A DNA stretch of 15,711 nt from Minisyncoccota bacterium (GCA_938048445.1 CALIVE010000021.1:1-15711); one strand, 5' to 3'. Numbered from the stretch's first letter, positions 5,681 through 12,903 are shown. Numbers and translations: made by a program. Notes: a model not told the origin generated them from the letters alone.

Positions 5681-5684
5681 CATA

Positions 5685-7766
5685 ATGTTAAAGACAACAT
5701 ATAATCCCAAGGAAGTTGAAGAAAAAATTTACAAAAAGTGGCTTCCTTATTTAAAAGTTGAGAAACAAAAGGGCAAAGAATATTTTATTGCTTTAATGGC
5801 TCCGCCCAATGTCACTGGTTCTTTACATATGGGGCATGCTTTGCAAAATATCTTACTTGATATTCTATTAAGATATAAAAGGATGATTGGCTATAAAATT
5901 GTTTGGCTCCCTGGCTTAGACCATGCTGGAATTGCTACTCAAAATGTTGTTGAAAAAGAATTAAAAAAAGAAGGGCTAACAAGATTTGATTTAGGTAGAG
6001 AAAAATTCATAAAAAGGGTTTGGCAATGGAAAGAGAAATATGGAGGAATTATTTTAGAACAATTTAAAAGATTAGGGATATCTCCTGATTGGACAAGAAT
6101 TAAATTTACAATGGACAAAAAATATGTTGACTGGGTTGAAAAGGCTTTCATTGAATATTACAAAAAGGGGTGGGTTTATAGAGATTATCGAGCTATTAAC
6201 TATTGCCCACGCTGTCGAACAAGTCTTTCGGATTTAGAAATTGAATATGAACAAAAAGAATGCTATTTGTACTATATTAAATATCCTTTAAAAGATACTA
6301 AAGAATATTTAATTGTTGCGACAACAAGACCAGAAACAATGCTGGGAGATTCTGCTTTAGCTGTAAATCCTAATGACCAGAGATATCAAAAATATTGGGG
6401 GCAGATAGCCATTTTACCTATTGTCAATCGCGAATTATTAATAATAACTGACCAAAGGGTTAACCCAAAGTTTGGGACTGGAGTTTTAAAAGTTACTCCC
6501 GCTCATTCTATTTTAGACTATGAGATTGGTAAAAGACATAATCTTGAGATAATAAAAGTAATTGATGAAAATGCAAAGATTATCAATGTTAAAGATTTTG
6601 AAGGTTTAGATTATCTCTCGGCTCGAGAAAAAATTTTAAATATTTTAAAAGAAAAATCTCTTTTAGAAAAAGAAGAAAAAATTATTCATAATGTTCCTTA
6701 TTGCTATCGTTGTCACACTGAAATTCAAGTCATCCCTTCTCAAGAATGGTTTTTAAAGATGTCAGAATTAGCAAAATATGCTAAACAAGCTGTTAAAAAG
6801 AAATCAGTCTATATTTTTCCTAAAAGATTTAAAAAAATTTATTTTGATTGGCTAAAAAACATTAGAGACTGGTGTCTATCGCGTAAGATTTGGTGGGGGC
6901 AACAACTTCCTGTTTGGTACTGTAAAAATTGTGAAAATTCTTATGTTGTCAGCAGAAAAGCTCCAAAACAAAAATGTAAAAAATGCAAAAAAATAAAATG
7001 GTACCGCACTGAAGAGGTTTTTGATACTTGGTTTTCTTCAGCTTTATGGCCTTTTGCTATTTTATATACAAAAAAAGAGAAAGAATGGTATCCAGCTGAT
7101 GTTGTTTTTACAGCTCGGGATATTATTAATCTTTGGATTGCCAGAATGATTTTTTCAGGAATATTTTTTATGAAAAAACCTCCTTTTAAATTAGTTTATG
7201 TCCACCCCACTGTTTTAACCAAAGAAGGAAAAAGAATGTCAAAATCCTTAGGAACAGGTATTGATCCTTTAGATCTTATTGAAAAATATGGAGCTGATGC
7301 CCTAAGATTTGGCTTAACTTGGCAAACTACTTTTCTTCAAGACTTAAGATTTGATGAAACAAATATTGAAAATGGATTGAAATTTGCAAATAAAGTTTAT
7401 AATGCAGTTAGATTTTATTTAATAAGATATCCCCAAATGAAAAAAAGGGATGGATTTTCTACTCAAGATAAAAAAATAATAAAAGCTTTTAATGCTACAT
7501 TAAAATCAATGAAAAAAAATATCGAAAGCTTGAGGTTTTCTGAAGCCTTGAAAAAATTTTATAAATTCTTTTGGCATCAATTTTGCGATATTTACATAGA
7601 ATCTTGTAAAGAAAAGACCAATAATAACCCTGAGGTTTTAAAAATGGTAATAGTTAATTCTTTAAAAATTTTACATCCTTTTATGCCTTTTCTTACTGAA
7701 TATTTATGGAAAGAAATAGGTTGTAAAAATTTATTAATGCTTGAAGAGTGGCCACAGGAAATATAA
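5685..7766 (+). CDS. valS: Valyl-tRNA synthetase, short C-terminus
   Basis: This class I synthetase charges tRNA-Val. In order: N-terminal YNPKEVEEKIYKKW; catalytic PPNVTGSLHMGHAL with HMGH at 48-51; DHAGIATQ (79-86); CP1 editing domain with VATTRPETMLGDSALAVNP (211-229) and KVTPAHSILDYEIG; zinc-type pairs CPRC (174-177), CYRC (340-343), CKNC (413-416) and CKKC (431-434); RDWCLSRKIWWGQQLPVW; and the KMSKS loop as RMSKSLGTGIDPLD (517-530). The anticodon-binding helical domain follows, but the chain stops at EEWPQEI, residue 693. Typical bacterial ValRS is about 850-950 residues and carries a C-terminal coiled coil that clasps the tRNA; that part is absent here. ATG 5685 is the only sensible start and lies 4 bases after tRNA-Val, so no Shine-Dalgarno is possible outside the tRNA itself. 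Confidence 0.96.
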   Translation: MLKTTYNPKEVEEKIYKKWLPYLKVEKQKGKEYFIALMAPPNVTGSLHMGHALQNILLDILLRYKRMIGYKIVWLPGLDHAGIATQNVVEKELKKEGLTRFDLGREKFIKRVWQWKEKYGGIILEQFKRLGISPDWTRIKFTMDKKYVDWVEKAFIEYYKKGWVYRDYRAINYCPRCRTSLSDLEIEYEQKECYLYYIKYPLKDTKEYLIVATTRPETMLGDSALAVNPNDQRYQKYWGQIAILPIVNRELLIITDQRVNPKFGTGVLKVTPAHSILDYEIGKRHNLEIIKVIDENAKIINVKDFEGLDYLSAREKILNILKEKSLLEKEEKIIHNVPYCYRCHTEIQVIPSQEWFLKMSELAKYAKQAVKKKSVYIFPKRFKKIYFDWLKNIRDWCLSRKIWWGQQLPVWYCKNCENSYVVSRKAPKQKCKKCKKIKWYRTEEVFDTWFSSALWPFAILYTKKEKEWYPADVVFTARDIINLWIARMIFSGIFFMKKPPFKLVYVHPTVLTKEGKRMSKSLGTGIDPLDLIEKYGADALRFGLTWQTTFLQDLRFDETNIENGLKFANKVYNAVRFYLIRYPQMKKRDGFSTQDKKIIKAFNATLKSMKKNIESLRFSEALKKFYKFFWHQFCDIYIESCKEKTNNNPEVLKMVIVNSLKILHPFMPFLTEYLWKEIGCKNLLMLEEWPQEI

Positions 7767-8479
7767 CAACTTGTTTAAGCTACCCACATATTTTTCTCTT
7801 ATCTTTGGCAACATTTATACCTCTTTGGATTTGGCTTGAAATTATAATTAAAGCTGATCCTCACCCTGAACCAAAATTATTAATATTTTTTTCTATCTTA
7901 CTTGGATTTTTAGCAACAATTTTAAGTTATTACAGTGAGTTATTTCTTTATAACAAAATAGGAGATTTCAACAATATTTATTTTTTTTATTCAGCTTTTA
8001 TCGAAGAGTTTTTTAAATTTTTAGTTATTTTTTTATTTATTTTCCGTACAAAATATTTTGATGAACCAGTCGATGCTATGATCTATATGGGATTTTCAGC
8101 AATAGGCTTCAGTATTTTTGAAACCTTTGCTAATTTATGTAAAGTTTTACTAACAGAATTATATTTGCCTTTTTATAGCTTTTTCTTTGTTATAGTAGTT
8201 AGCGTTTTTAGATTTATAGGAGCAAATTTTTTACATATCTTAGCTTCAGCAATTATAGGCTTTGGATATGCATTTTCTATAAGAATGAGGAGAATTTACC
8301 CTTTTATTTTTTCTTTTCTTTCCTCAGTCTTTTTGCATTTTATTTATAATCTATTTATAATTAAAGAAGATATAAGCTTATATATCTTTCCGATTTTGTG
8401 GGCAATATTTTTTATAGTAATTATTCAATTAACAATTTTAAGAAAAGAAAATGGATTGGGAACACGAACATCCTATTAA
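7748..8479 (+). CDS. PrsW-family glutamic intramembrane protease
   Basis: A 243-residue membrane protein with about seven to eight hydrophobic segments. It carries the motifs of the PrsW group (RsiW-degrading site-1 protease of Bacillus and relatives in the glutamic intramembrane protease/CPBP clan): EEFFK at 86-90 with the E-E pair, FSIFE with E125 after DAMIYMGFSAIGF, H163 in GANFLHILASAIIGFGYA, and H197 in SVFLHFIYNLF. PrsW of Bacillus cleaves an anti-sigma factor; whether this one does is unknown, and no sigma/anti-sigma pair is in the window. The start is GTG 7748, overlapping the end of valS by 19 bases, because the next plausible codon (TTG 7805) would cut into the first membrane segment. 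It overlaps the hsp20 gene by 29 bases, so the three genes are probably coupled. Confidence 0.85.
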   Translation: MATGNITTCLSYPHIFLLSLATFIPLWIWLEIIIKADPHPEPKLLIFFSILLGFLATILSYYSELFLYNKIGDFNNIYFFYSAFIEEFFKFLVIFLFIFRTKYFDEPVDAMIYMGFSAIGFSIFETFANLCKVLLTELYLPFYSFFFVIVVSVFRFIGANFLHILASAIIGFGYAFSIRMRRIYPFIFSFLSSVFLHFIYNLFIIKEDISLYIFPILWAIFFIVIIQLTILRKENGLGTRTSY

Positions 8480-8819
8480 CCTAAGCGAGGAAGAAGGACA
8501 ATTAGCAGTTGATATCTATATAAAAGATGATGATTTAGTAATTGTTTCACCTATTTCTGGAGTAACAATGAATGATATCGAAATTTTAGTTCATGGCGAT
8601 ATGCTAATTATTCGCGGTAATCGTTTGCCTCCAGAAAATCCGAAAGTTACAGATTATTTATATCGAGAGTGTTATTGGGGTCCATTTTCAAAAACAATAA
8701 TCCTTCCCCGTGATGTAGATACTTCAAATATTAAAGCAAGTTTAAAAGATGGAATTTTAATTATAAGAATACCTAAGATTAAAACAGAAGGAGTTAAAAA
8801 AATCTCTATTGAAGATTAA
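8451..8819 (+). CDS. Small heat shock protein, Hsp20/alpha-crystallin family
   Basis: Hsp20 proteins are ATP-independent holdases that bind unfolding proteins and form oligomers. The 122-residue product has a short N-terminal arm, then an alpha-crystallin domain from about 17 to 110: GQLAVDIYIKDDDLVIVSPISGV, GDMLIIRGNR, YRECYWGPFSKTIILPRDVD and the signature ASLKDGILIIRIPK (96-109). The C-terminal I-S-I at 118-120 is the IxI motif that docks into neighbouring subunits. WGPFSRSIILP-type sequences are common in the Hsp20 proteins of candidate phyla. ATG 8451 lies 29 bases inside the PrsW gene; a later start would remove the first strand. Pairing with a membrane protease suggests a protein-quality unit, which is inference. 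Confidence 0.93.
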   Translation: MDWEHEHPINLSEEEGQLAVDIYIKDDDLVIVSPISGVTMNDIEILVHGDMLIIRGNRLPPENPKVTDYLYRECYWGPFSKTIILPRDVDTSNIKASLKDGILIIRIPKIKTEGVKKISIED

Positions 8820-8848
8820 ATCAATTTGAAATAAAATTTTAATAATAA

Positions 8849-8920
8849 GCGGCTGTAGCTCAGTGGTAGAGCGGGTGTCTTATAAACACCAGGTCGGAGG
8901 TTCGATCCCTCCCAGCCGCA
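8849..8920 (+). tRNA. tRNA-Ile (anticodon UAU)
   Basis: A complete 72-base cloverleaf: acceptor GCGGCUG/CAGCCGC, D stem GCUC/GAGC, anticodon stem GGUGU/ACACC around loop CUUAUAA, T arm GGAGGUUCGAUCCCUCC, discriminator A8920. The loop gives anticodon UAU, which reads the isoleucine codon AUA directly, with A37 and A38 as expected for tRNA-Ile. Most bacteria instead use a CAU anticodon converted by TilS to lysidine. CCA is not encoded: the base after the discriminator is the A of the next gene's ATG. Candidate -10 sequences upstream (TAAAAT 8832-8837, TTTAAT 8838-8843) are weak. Confidence 0.93.
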
Positions 8921-9280
8921 ATGAAAAATTTTCTTCTTGTTATTTTCATCTTGATAGTTTTTTCTAATAATATAACCTTTGCCCAAGGATTGCCTTTTGG
9001 AACCCCAAGAGTTGTTTGGATATCCCCATTTCCTTGTCTAAATGGTGGAGTAATGATTAAAGTCCAACCCCCTGTAGGAAGCCTTATACCACCTGGCCCT
9101 TATTTTGTCCCCATTGGCTCGAATAGATATTTAAATTTTGTTTACCCTCCAGTTCCAGGAACGAAAATGCTTGGCTGGTGGGTTCCTGGTGGAGTTTGTA
9201 TAAAACCTGCTTTTCCACATCCAATTCCAATACCTACTATTGGAACTATTACAGGCTACGGAAGTGCCTTAGGATTTTAG
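8921..9280 (+). CDS. Small secreted Pro/Gly-rich protein, unknown function
   Basis: A 119-residue protein with a clear signal peptide, MKNFLLVIFILIVFSNNITFAQG, with likely cleavage after TFA (residue 21). The mature part of about 98 residues is rich in Pro, Gly, Val and aromatic residues and has only two cysteines (C39 in PFPCLNGG and C93 in GGVCIKP), which could form one disulfide after export. The end PIPIPTIGTITGYGSALGF and the PPVG/PGPY pattern recall a type of small secreted protein I associate with Patescibacteria, but this is only an impression and no function follows. The ATG begins at the first base after the tRNA-Ile discriminator. The TAG stop overlaps the leuS stop on the other strand. 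Confidence 0.8.
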   Translation: MKNFLLVIFILIVFSNNITFAQGLPFGTPRVVWISPFPCLNGGVMIKVQPPVGSLIPPGPYFVPIGSNRYLNFVYPPVPGTKMLGWWVPGGVCIKPAFPHPIPIPTIGTITGYGSALGF

Positions 9281-11688
9281 TCTTTAGTAACAATATTAAG
9301 AATTTTATTTTGAACAAAGATAAATTTTTCTATAGTTTTATTTTGTAGAAATTTTTTAATTTTTTCTCTTTCTAAAGCTAATTTTTTTATTTCTTCAATC
9401 TGATAATCTGAAGGTACTAAGATTTCATCTCTTTTCTTACCATTTATTTCAATAATAATTTTCCTTTCTTCTTCAGAAATTAATTTCAAATCAGGTAAAG
9501 GCCATTTCTCTCTATCTAAAAATTTATTTTTATAGTAATGCGAGTAAATCTCTTGAGCGATATGAGGAGCAAATGGAAAAAGAAGTTTTATAAAAGTGAG
9601 CCAAGATTTTATAGAAATTTTTTTGTCGTAAACAAAATTCATAAACTCCATCATTGAGCTTATCGCAGTATTAAATTTCATAGCCTCTATATCTTCAGCA
9701 ACTTTTTTAATTAGTTTGTTGAGATTAATCTTTACTTCTAAGTTTTCTTTTTCAACTTTATATTTTTTAACTTTTTTATTATATTCCCAAATTTTATTTA
9801 AAAACCTAAAGACACCTATAATTCCATGGGTATCCCAAGATTTTACATCTTCTAATGGCCCCATAAACATTTCATACATCCTTAAAGTATCAGCACCATA
9901 TTTTTGAACAATCTCGTCAGGATTAATAACATTTCCTCTTGATTTAGACATCTTTTCTCGGTCAGGTCCTAAAATAATTCCTTGATTAACTAACTTAGTA
10001 AAAGGTTCATCAGTTGGTACTAAATTTAAATCATATAAAAATTTATGCCAAAATCTTGCATAAAGCAGGTGTAAAACAGCATGTTCAACTCCGCCAACAT
10101 ATATATCAACTGGAAGCCAATATTTTAATTTTTTGAAGTTAGCAAATTCTTTGTTATTTTTGGGATCAATATAACGCAAATAATACCAACAAGATCCTGC
10201 CCATTGAGGCATAGTATGAGATTCTCTTTCAGCATCACCTTTACATTTAGGACATTTTACTTTTATCCATTTTTTGATATTTTTTAAAGGAGACTCACCT
10301 GTACCAGTTGGTTCATAACTTTTTACCTTAGGCAATTTTAATGGTAATTCTTTTTCAGAAAGAGGGACTATACCACATTTGGGACATTTAATTAAAGGGA
10401 TTGGTTCTCCCCAGTATCTTTGTCGAGAAAATATCCAATCTCTTAATTTATAATAAACAGCTTTTTTTGCTAATCCTTTTTCTTCTAAAAATTTTCCAAT
10501 TTCTTCAATAGCTGTTTTAGAATCTAAACCATCATAATCAAAAGAATTTATTAAGTAACCATAATCTTCGAAGGGCAAACTTTGTGGTTCTTTGTTTTTT
10601 TCAGGAGAAACAACTGGTTTAATTTTTAGGTCAAATTTTTTAGCAAATCGATAGTCTCGTGCATCATGAGCAGGAACTCCCATTATGGCACCAGTTCCAT
10701 AATAATAGAAAACATAATCGCTAATCCATATAGGTAATTTCTCGCCTGTTAAAGGGTGGACCGCAAATCTTCCAGTAAATACACCTGAAATTTCCTCTTC
10801 CATTTTCCTTTCTCTTTCCGGTTTTTTTAAAATGTTTTCTAAATAATTCTCCACATTGAAAATATAATCTTCTTCCGGTATTTTTGTGCTTAAAGGATGT
10901 TCTGGTGCTAAAACAATAAAAGTTGCTCCAAAAATAGTATCAAGTCTTGTTGTAAAAATATTAATCTCCTCATCAGAACCCAAAATTTTAAAAGTTACTT
11001 CGTAACCTTCACTTTTACCAATCCAATTTCTTTGCATAGTTTTTACATTCTCTGGCCAATCTAATTTTTCTAAATCTTGTAAAAGCCTTTCAGCATAAGC
11101 AGTAATTCTTATGTGCCATTGATTAAGATATTTAATTTGCGTTGGGGTATTACACCTTTCACATCTTCCATTAACAATTTCTTCATTAGCTAAACCTGTT
11201 TTACAGGAGGGACAAAAATTAATAGGCGCTGTTTTTTCATAAACCAATCCTTTTTCATACATTTTTAAAAACATCCATTGGGTCCATTTATAGTAATTAG
11301 GATCTGTAGTATTTATTTCTCGATTCCAATCATAGCTTAGTCCTAACATTTCCATTTGTTTTTTATACCTTTTAATATTTTTAGGAACAAAAGTCATTGG
11401 ATTTTTTTTCATTTTTAAAGCATAGTTTTCAGCTGGTAAACCAAAAGCATCCCAACCCATTGGATGCAAAACATTATATCCTCTCATACGGTAATAACGA
11501 GCTAAAATGTCAGTTGCAGTATATCCTTCAACATGACCAACATGTAATCCTTCGCCTGAAGGGTAGGGAAACATATCTAAAATATAAATCTTCTTACCTT
11601 TGAAATCTTGAGCTTGCCAAAGTTTATATTTATTCTTTTTCCAGATTTTTTGCCACTTTTTTTCTATTTTCTTAAAGGGATAACTCAT
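9277..11688 (-). CDS. leuS: Leucyl-tRNA synthetase
   Basis: This class I synthetase charges tRNA-Leu and hydrolyses mischarged products. Taking ATG 11688 (MSYPFKKIEKKWQKIW) as the start gives 803 residues; an in-frame upstream extension of 14 hydrophobic residues reaches 11730 but has no counterpart in the family and would cross the promoter region. Features: FPYPSGEGLHVGHVEGY with HVGH at 49-52; GWDAFGLPAENYA (78-90); a zinc knuckle with CPSC and CERC (159-179); CP1 editing domain with FTTRLDTIFG (245-254) and GTGAIMGVPAHDARD (331-345); RDWIFSRQRYWGEPIP; a second Cys set, CPKC at 435-438 and 479-482; WAGSCWYYLRYIDP; and EKMSKSRGNVINPDEI with KMSKS at 579-583. A helical anticodon domain and a small C-terminal domain (EIKKLALEREKIKKFLQ) follow. 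Length is slightly below the usual 820-880. It converges with the secreted-protein gene. Confidence 0.96.
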   Translation of the reverse strand: MSYPFKKIEKKWQKIWKKNKYKLWQAQDFKGKKIYILDMFPYPSGEGLHVGHVEGYTATDILARYYRMRGYNVLHPMGWDAFGLPAENYALKMKKNPMTFVPKNIKRYKKQMEMLGLSYDWNREINTTDPNYYKWTQWMFLKMYEKGLVYEKTAPINFCPSCKTGLANEEIVNGRCERCNTPTQIKYLNQWHIRITAYAERLLQDLEKLDWPENVKTMQRNWIGKSEGYEVTFKILGSDEEINIFTTRLDTIFGATFIVLAPEHPLSTKIPEEDYIFNVENYLENILKKPERERKMEEEISGVFTGRFAVHPLTGEKLPIWISDYVFYYYGTGAIMGVPAHDARDYRFAKKFDLKIKPVVSPEKNKEPQSLPFEDYGYLINSFDYDGLDSKTAIEEIGKFLEEKGLAKKAVYYKLRDWIFSRQRYWGEPIPLIKCPKCGIVPLSEKELPLKLPKVKSYEPTGTGESPLKNIKKWIKVKCPKCKGDAERESHTMPQWAGSCWYYLRYIDPKNNKEFANFKKLKYWLPVDIYVGGVEHAVLHLLYARFWHKFLYDLNLVPTDEPFTKLVNQGIILGPDREKMSKSRGNVINPDEIVQKYGADTLRMYEMFMGPLEDVKSWDTHGIIGVFRFLNKIWEYNKKVKKYKVEKENLEVKINLNKLIKKVAEDIEAMKFNTAISSMMEFMNFVYDKKISIKSWLTFIKLLFPFAPHIAQEIYSHYYKNKFLDREKWPLPDLKLISEEERKIIIEINGKKRDEILVPSDYQIEEIKKLALEREKIKKFLQNKTIEKFIFVQNKILNIVTKD

Positions 11689-11701
11689 TTTAATTAAAAA
11701 T

Positions 11702-11707
11702 ATTATA
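11702..11707 (-). promoter_or_regulatory. Probable -10 element for leuS
   Basis: On the minus strand TATAAT lies 13 bases before the leuS ATG (11688), so the leader should be about 5-7 bases. The 35-base gap to the divergent gene is nearly all A/T and contains no Shine-Dalgarno. Confidence 0.45.
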
Positions 11708-11710
11708 AAA

Positions 11711-11716
11711 TATAAA
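11711..11716 (+). promoter_or_regulatory. Probable -10 element for the PH-like membrane protein gene
   Basis: TATAAA is followed by 7 bases and then ATG at 11724, so transcription would start at or next to the initiation codon. A second TATAAA at 11704-11709 is an alternative that would give a leader of about 7 bases. Confidence 0.45.
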
Positions 11717-11723
11717 TAATAAT

Positions 11724-12209
11724 ATGCCAAAAACTGAAGATATTCCTAAATTTTCCTTAAGTTGGACAACTCTTTCCCATGATGAACATCCTTACGGTGA
11801 TATATTGTGGCATTTATTTTGGGGAATTGTAATTGGGTTTTCAATTTTATATGCAATAATTAGCAAAGACTTTCTTTACTTGGTAATATCCTTAATAGCC
11901 CTTTTTTTCTTTTTTCATCCGATTTTTTATGAAGAAAAAGAGTTAAAAATAAAAATTGATCAAACTGGTATTTATGTAGATGAAAAAAAATATAACTGGG
12001 AAGATATTATAGGCTTTGAAATTTTAAAAATAAAAAATAAAGTTTACCTCTATTTTATACCTAAGCACATTTTCGCTATAGGTCCAATTATTCCCTTTGA
12101 AGATTATATATCCTATGAAGAAGTTAGAAAAATTTTAAGACAGTTTTTAGATGAATATGAAAATTCTGTTGCACTTTGGGAAATTATTTATCGAAAATAT
12201 TTTCAATGA
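11724..12209 (+). CDS. Membrane protein with two transmembrane helices and a PH-like domain
   Basis: A 161-residue protein of unknown function. A polar N-terminus (1-25) precedes two membrane segments, about 29-47 (LWHLFWGIVIGFSILYAII) and 50-68 (FLYLVISLIALFFFFHPIF). After these comes a soluble domain (72-150) with the pattern of bacterial PH-like domains: KIKIDQTGIYVDEKKYNWEDIIGFEIL, short strands with YLYFIPK, and a final helix YEEVRKILRQFLDEY. The tail is presumably cytoplasmic. Comparable two-TM plus PH-like proteins exist in many bacteria without a known role; the domain call is by pattern only. The stop overlaps the start of the yraN-like gene by ATGA. It diverges from leuS with 35 bases between starts. 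Confidence 0.78.
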   Translation: MPKTEDIPKFSLSWTTLSHDEHPYGDILWHLFWGIVIGFSILYAIISKDFLYLVISLIALFFFFHPIFYEEKELKIKIDQTGIYVDEKKYNWEDIIGFEILKIKNKVYLYFIPKHIFAIGPIIPFEDYISYEEVRKILRQFLDEYENSVALWEIIYRKYFQ

Positions 12210-12541
12210 TAAAAATTGGTAGATTAGGTGAAAGAATTGTTGAAAAATATCTTATCAATAAAGGACATAGGATTATAGGTAAAAATATTTGGTTAAAAAA
12301 ATTTGGAGAGGTAGATTTAATTACTCAAAAAGATGATGTTTTTTATTTTGTTGAAGTAAAGGCTTTAAAAGAAAATGAAAATTTTACTCCTGAGATTCAT
12401 TATAGCTTGAAAAAAAGAAAAAAATTCCATAACCTTATAAGCTATTTTGTAAATAAATATGATATTAAAGAATTTAAATCTTTATTAGCAACTGTAAAAG
12501 TTGGAAAGAAAATAAAGATAAAGATTTATGAAAATGTATAG
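12206..12541 (+). CDS. yraN: YraN/UPF0102 family, nuclease-fold protein
   Basis: A 111-residue protein with the pattern of UPF0102 (YraN), small proteins with an endonuclease-like (PD-(D/E)xK) fold and no settled function. The N-terminal helix GRLGERIVEKYLINKGHRII matches the usual GxxGExxAxxyLxxxGyxil. It is followed by FGEVDLITQKDDVFYFVEVKA, where E and D of GEVDLI and the E-K of VEVK are the expected catalytic-type residues. After VEVK the family often has arginine; here it is A-L. ATG 12206 is chosen because it overlaps the previous stop by ATGA and gives the family N-terminus; an upstream TTG (12176) would only add residues inside the previous gene. The end overlaps the FtsB-like gene by 14 bases. 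Confidence 0.88.
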   Translation: MIKIGRLGERIVEKYLINKGHRIIGKNIWLKKFGEVDLITQKDDVFYFVEVKALKENENFTPEIHYSLKKRKKFHNLISYFVNKYDIKEFKSLLATVKVGKKIKIKIYENV

Positions 12542-12809
12542 ATTTTATAAACTTTTACTAATTTTGGAAATCTTAATTATCATTTATTTAGGATTTTTAA
12601 TTAAAAAAGAATGGGATAGGAATAAACCCTTGAAATTAGAATTTGCTACTTATAAAAGTTACTTTGAAAGGAGAAAAAAAGAAAATGAAGAATTATTAAA
12701 AAGAGTTGAATATCTTAAAGATCCTGAAAATTTTAAAAAGGAATTAAAAGAAAAATTTAATATTGTTGAGCCTGGTGAAAAGGTAATTATTTTACCAGAA
12801 AATTTTTAA
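12528..12809 (+). CDS. FtsB/DivIC-like septum formation protein
   Basis: A 93-residue single-pass membrane protein with the architecture of the FtsB/DivIC division proteins: a short cytoplasmic N-terminus, a membrane helix at about 8-24 (KLLLILEILIIIYLGFL), a coiled coil at about 36-64 (KLEFATYKSYFERRKKENEELLKRVEYL), and the characteristic DPENFKKELKEKFNIVEPGEKVIILPE, matching the family DPxyiExxARexlgmvkpGE. These proteins bridge FtsL and FtsQ in the divisome and help activate septal peptidoglycan synthesis. ATG 12528 overlaps yraN by 14 bases; a second ATG at 12534 is two codons in. A run of A/T-only sequence follows the stop before tRNA-Thr. Confidence 0.85.
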   Translation: MKMYRFYKLLLILEILIIIYLGFLIKKEWDRNKPLKLEFATYKSYFERRKKENEELLKRVEYLKDPENFKKELKEKFNIVEPGEKVIILPENF

Positions 12810-12831
12810 AATTTTTTAAAATTTTATTAGA

Positions 12832-12903
12832 GCCAGTATAGCTCAATGGGAGAGCGACCGCTTCGTAAGCGGTAGGTTGCGGGTTCGAATCCCGCTACTG
12901 GCT
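12832..12903 (+). tRNA. tRNA-Thr (anticodon CGU)
   Basis: A complete 72-base cloverleaf: acceptor GCCAGUA/UACUGGC, D stem GCUC/GAGC, anticodon stem ACCGC/GCGGU around loop UUCGUAA (anticodon CGU, reads the threonine codon ACG), T arm CGGGUUCGAAUCCCG, discriminator U12903. CCA is not encoded. One base (A12904) separates it from the ATG of the next gene. Upstream sequence is low-complexity A/T, with TAAAAT (12817-12822) nine bases before the tRNA as a weak -10 candidate. Confidence 0.96.

Noticed and set aside
5609..5684. T-box riboswitch in front of valS
   Set aside because: The structure is a full tRNA with its own anticodon, acceptor and T arm; no specifier stem or antiterminator is present and there is no leader sequence.
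11689..11730. A 14-residue N-terminal extension of LeuRS starting at 11730
   Set aside because: The family N-terminus starts at MSYPF (11688); the extension is translated A/T-rich promoter DNA and overlaps the start of the divergent gene.
12176..12205. TTG start upstream of the yraN-like gene
   Set aside because: ATG 12206 overlaps the previous stop by ATGA and gives the usual family N-terminus.
12801..12831. AAAATTTT-type repeats before tRNA-Thr as a terminator or structured repeat
   Set aside because: The stretch is pure A/T low complexity without a GC stem; it may be a promoter-rich spacer but nothing more specific can be supported.
12832..12903. tRNA-Thr as an integration site for a mobile element
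   Set aside because: No second copy of the tRNA 3' end, no integrase and no composition change were seen within the window; the downstream genes have the same A/T-rich composition as the rest.
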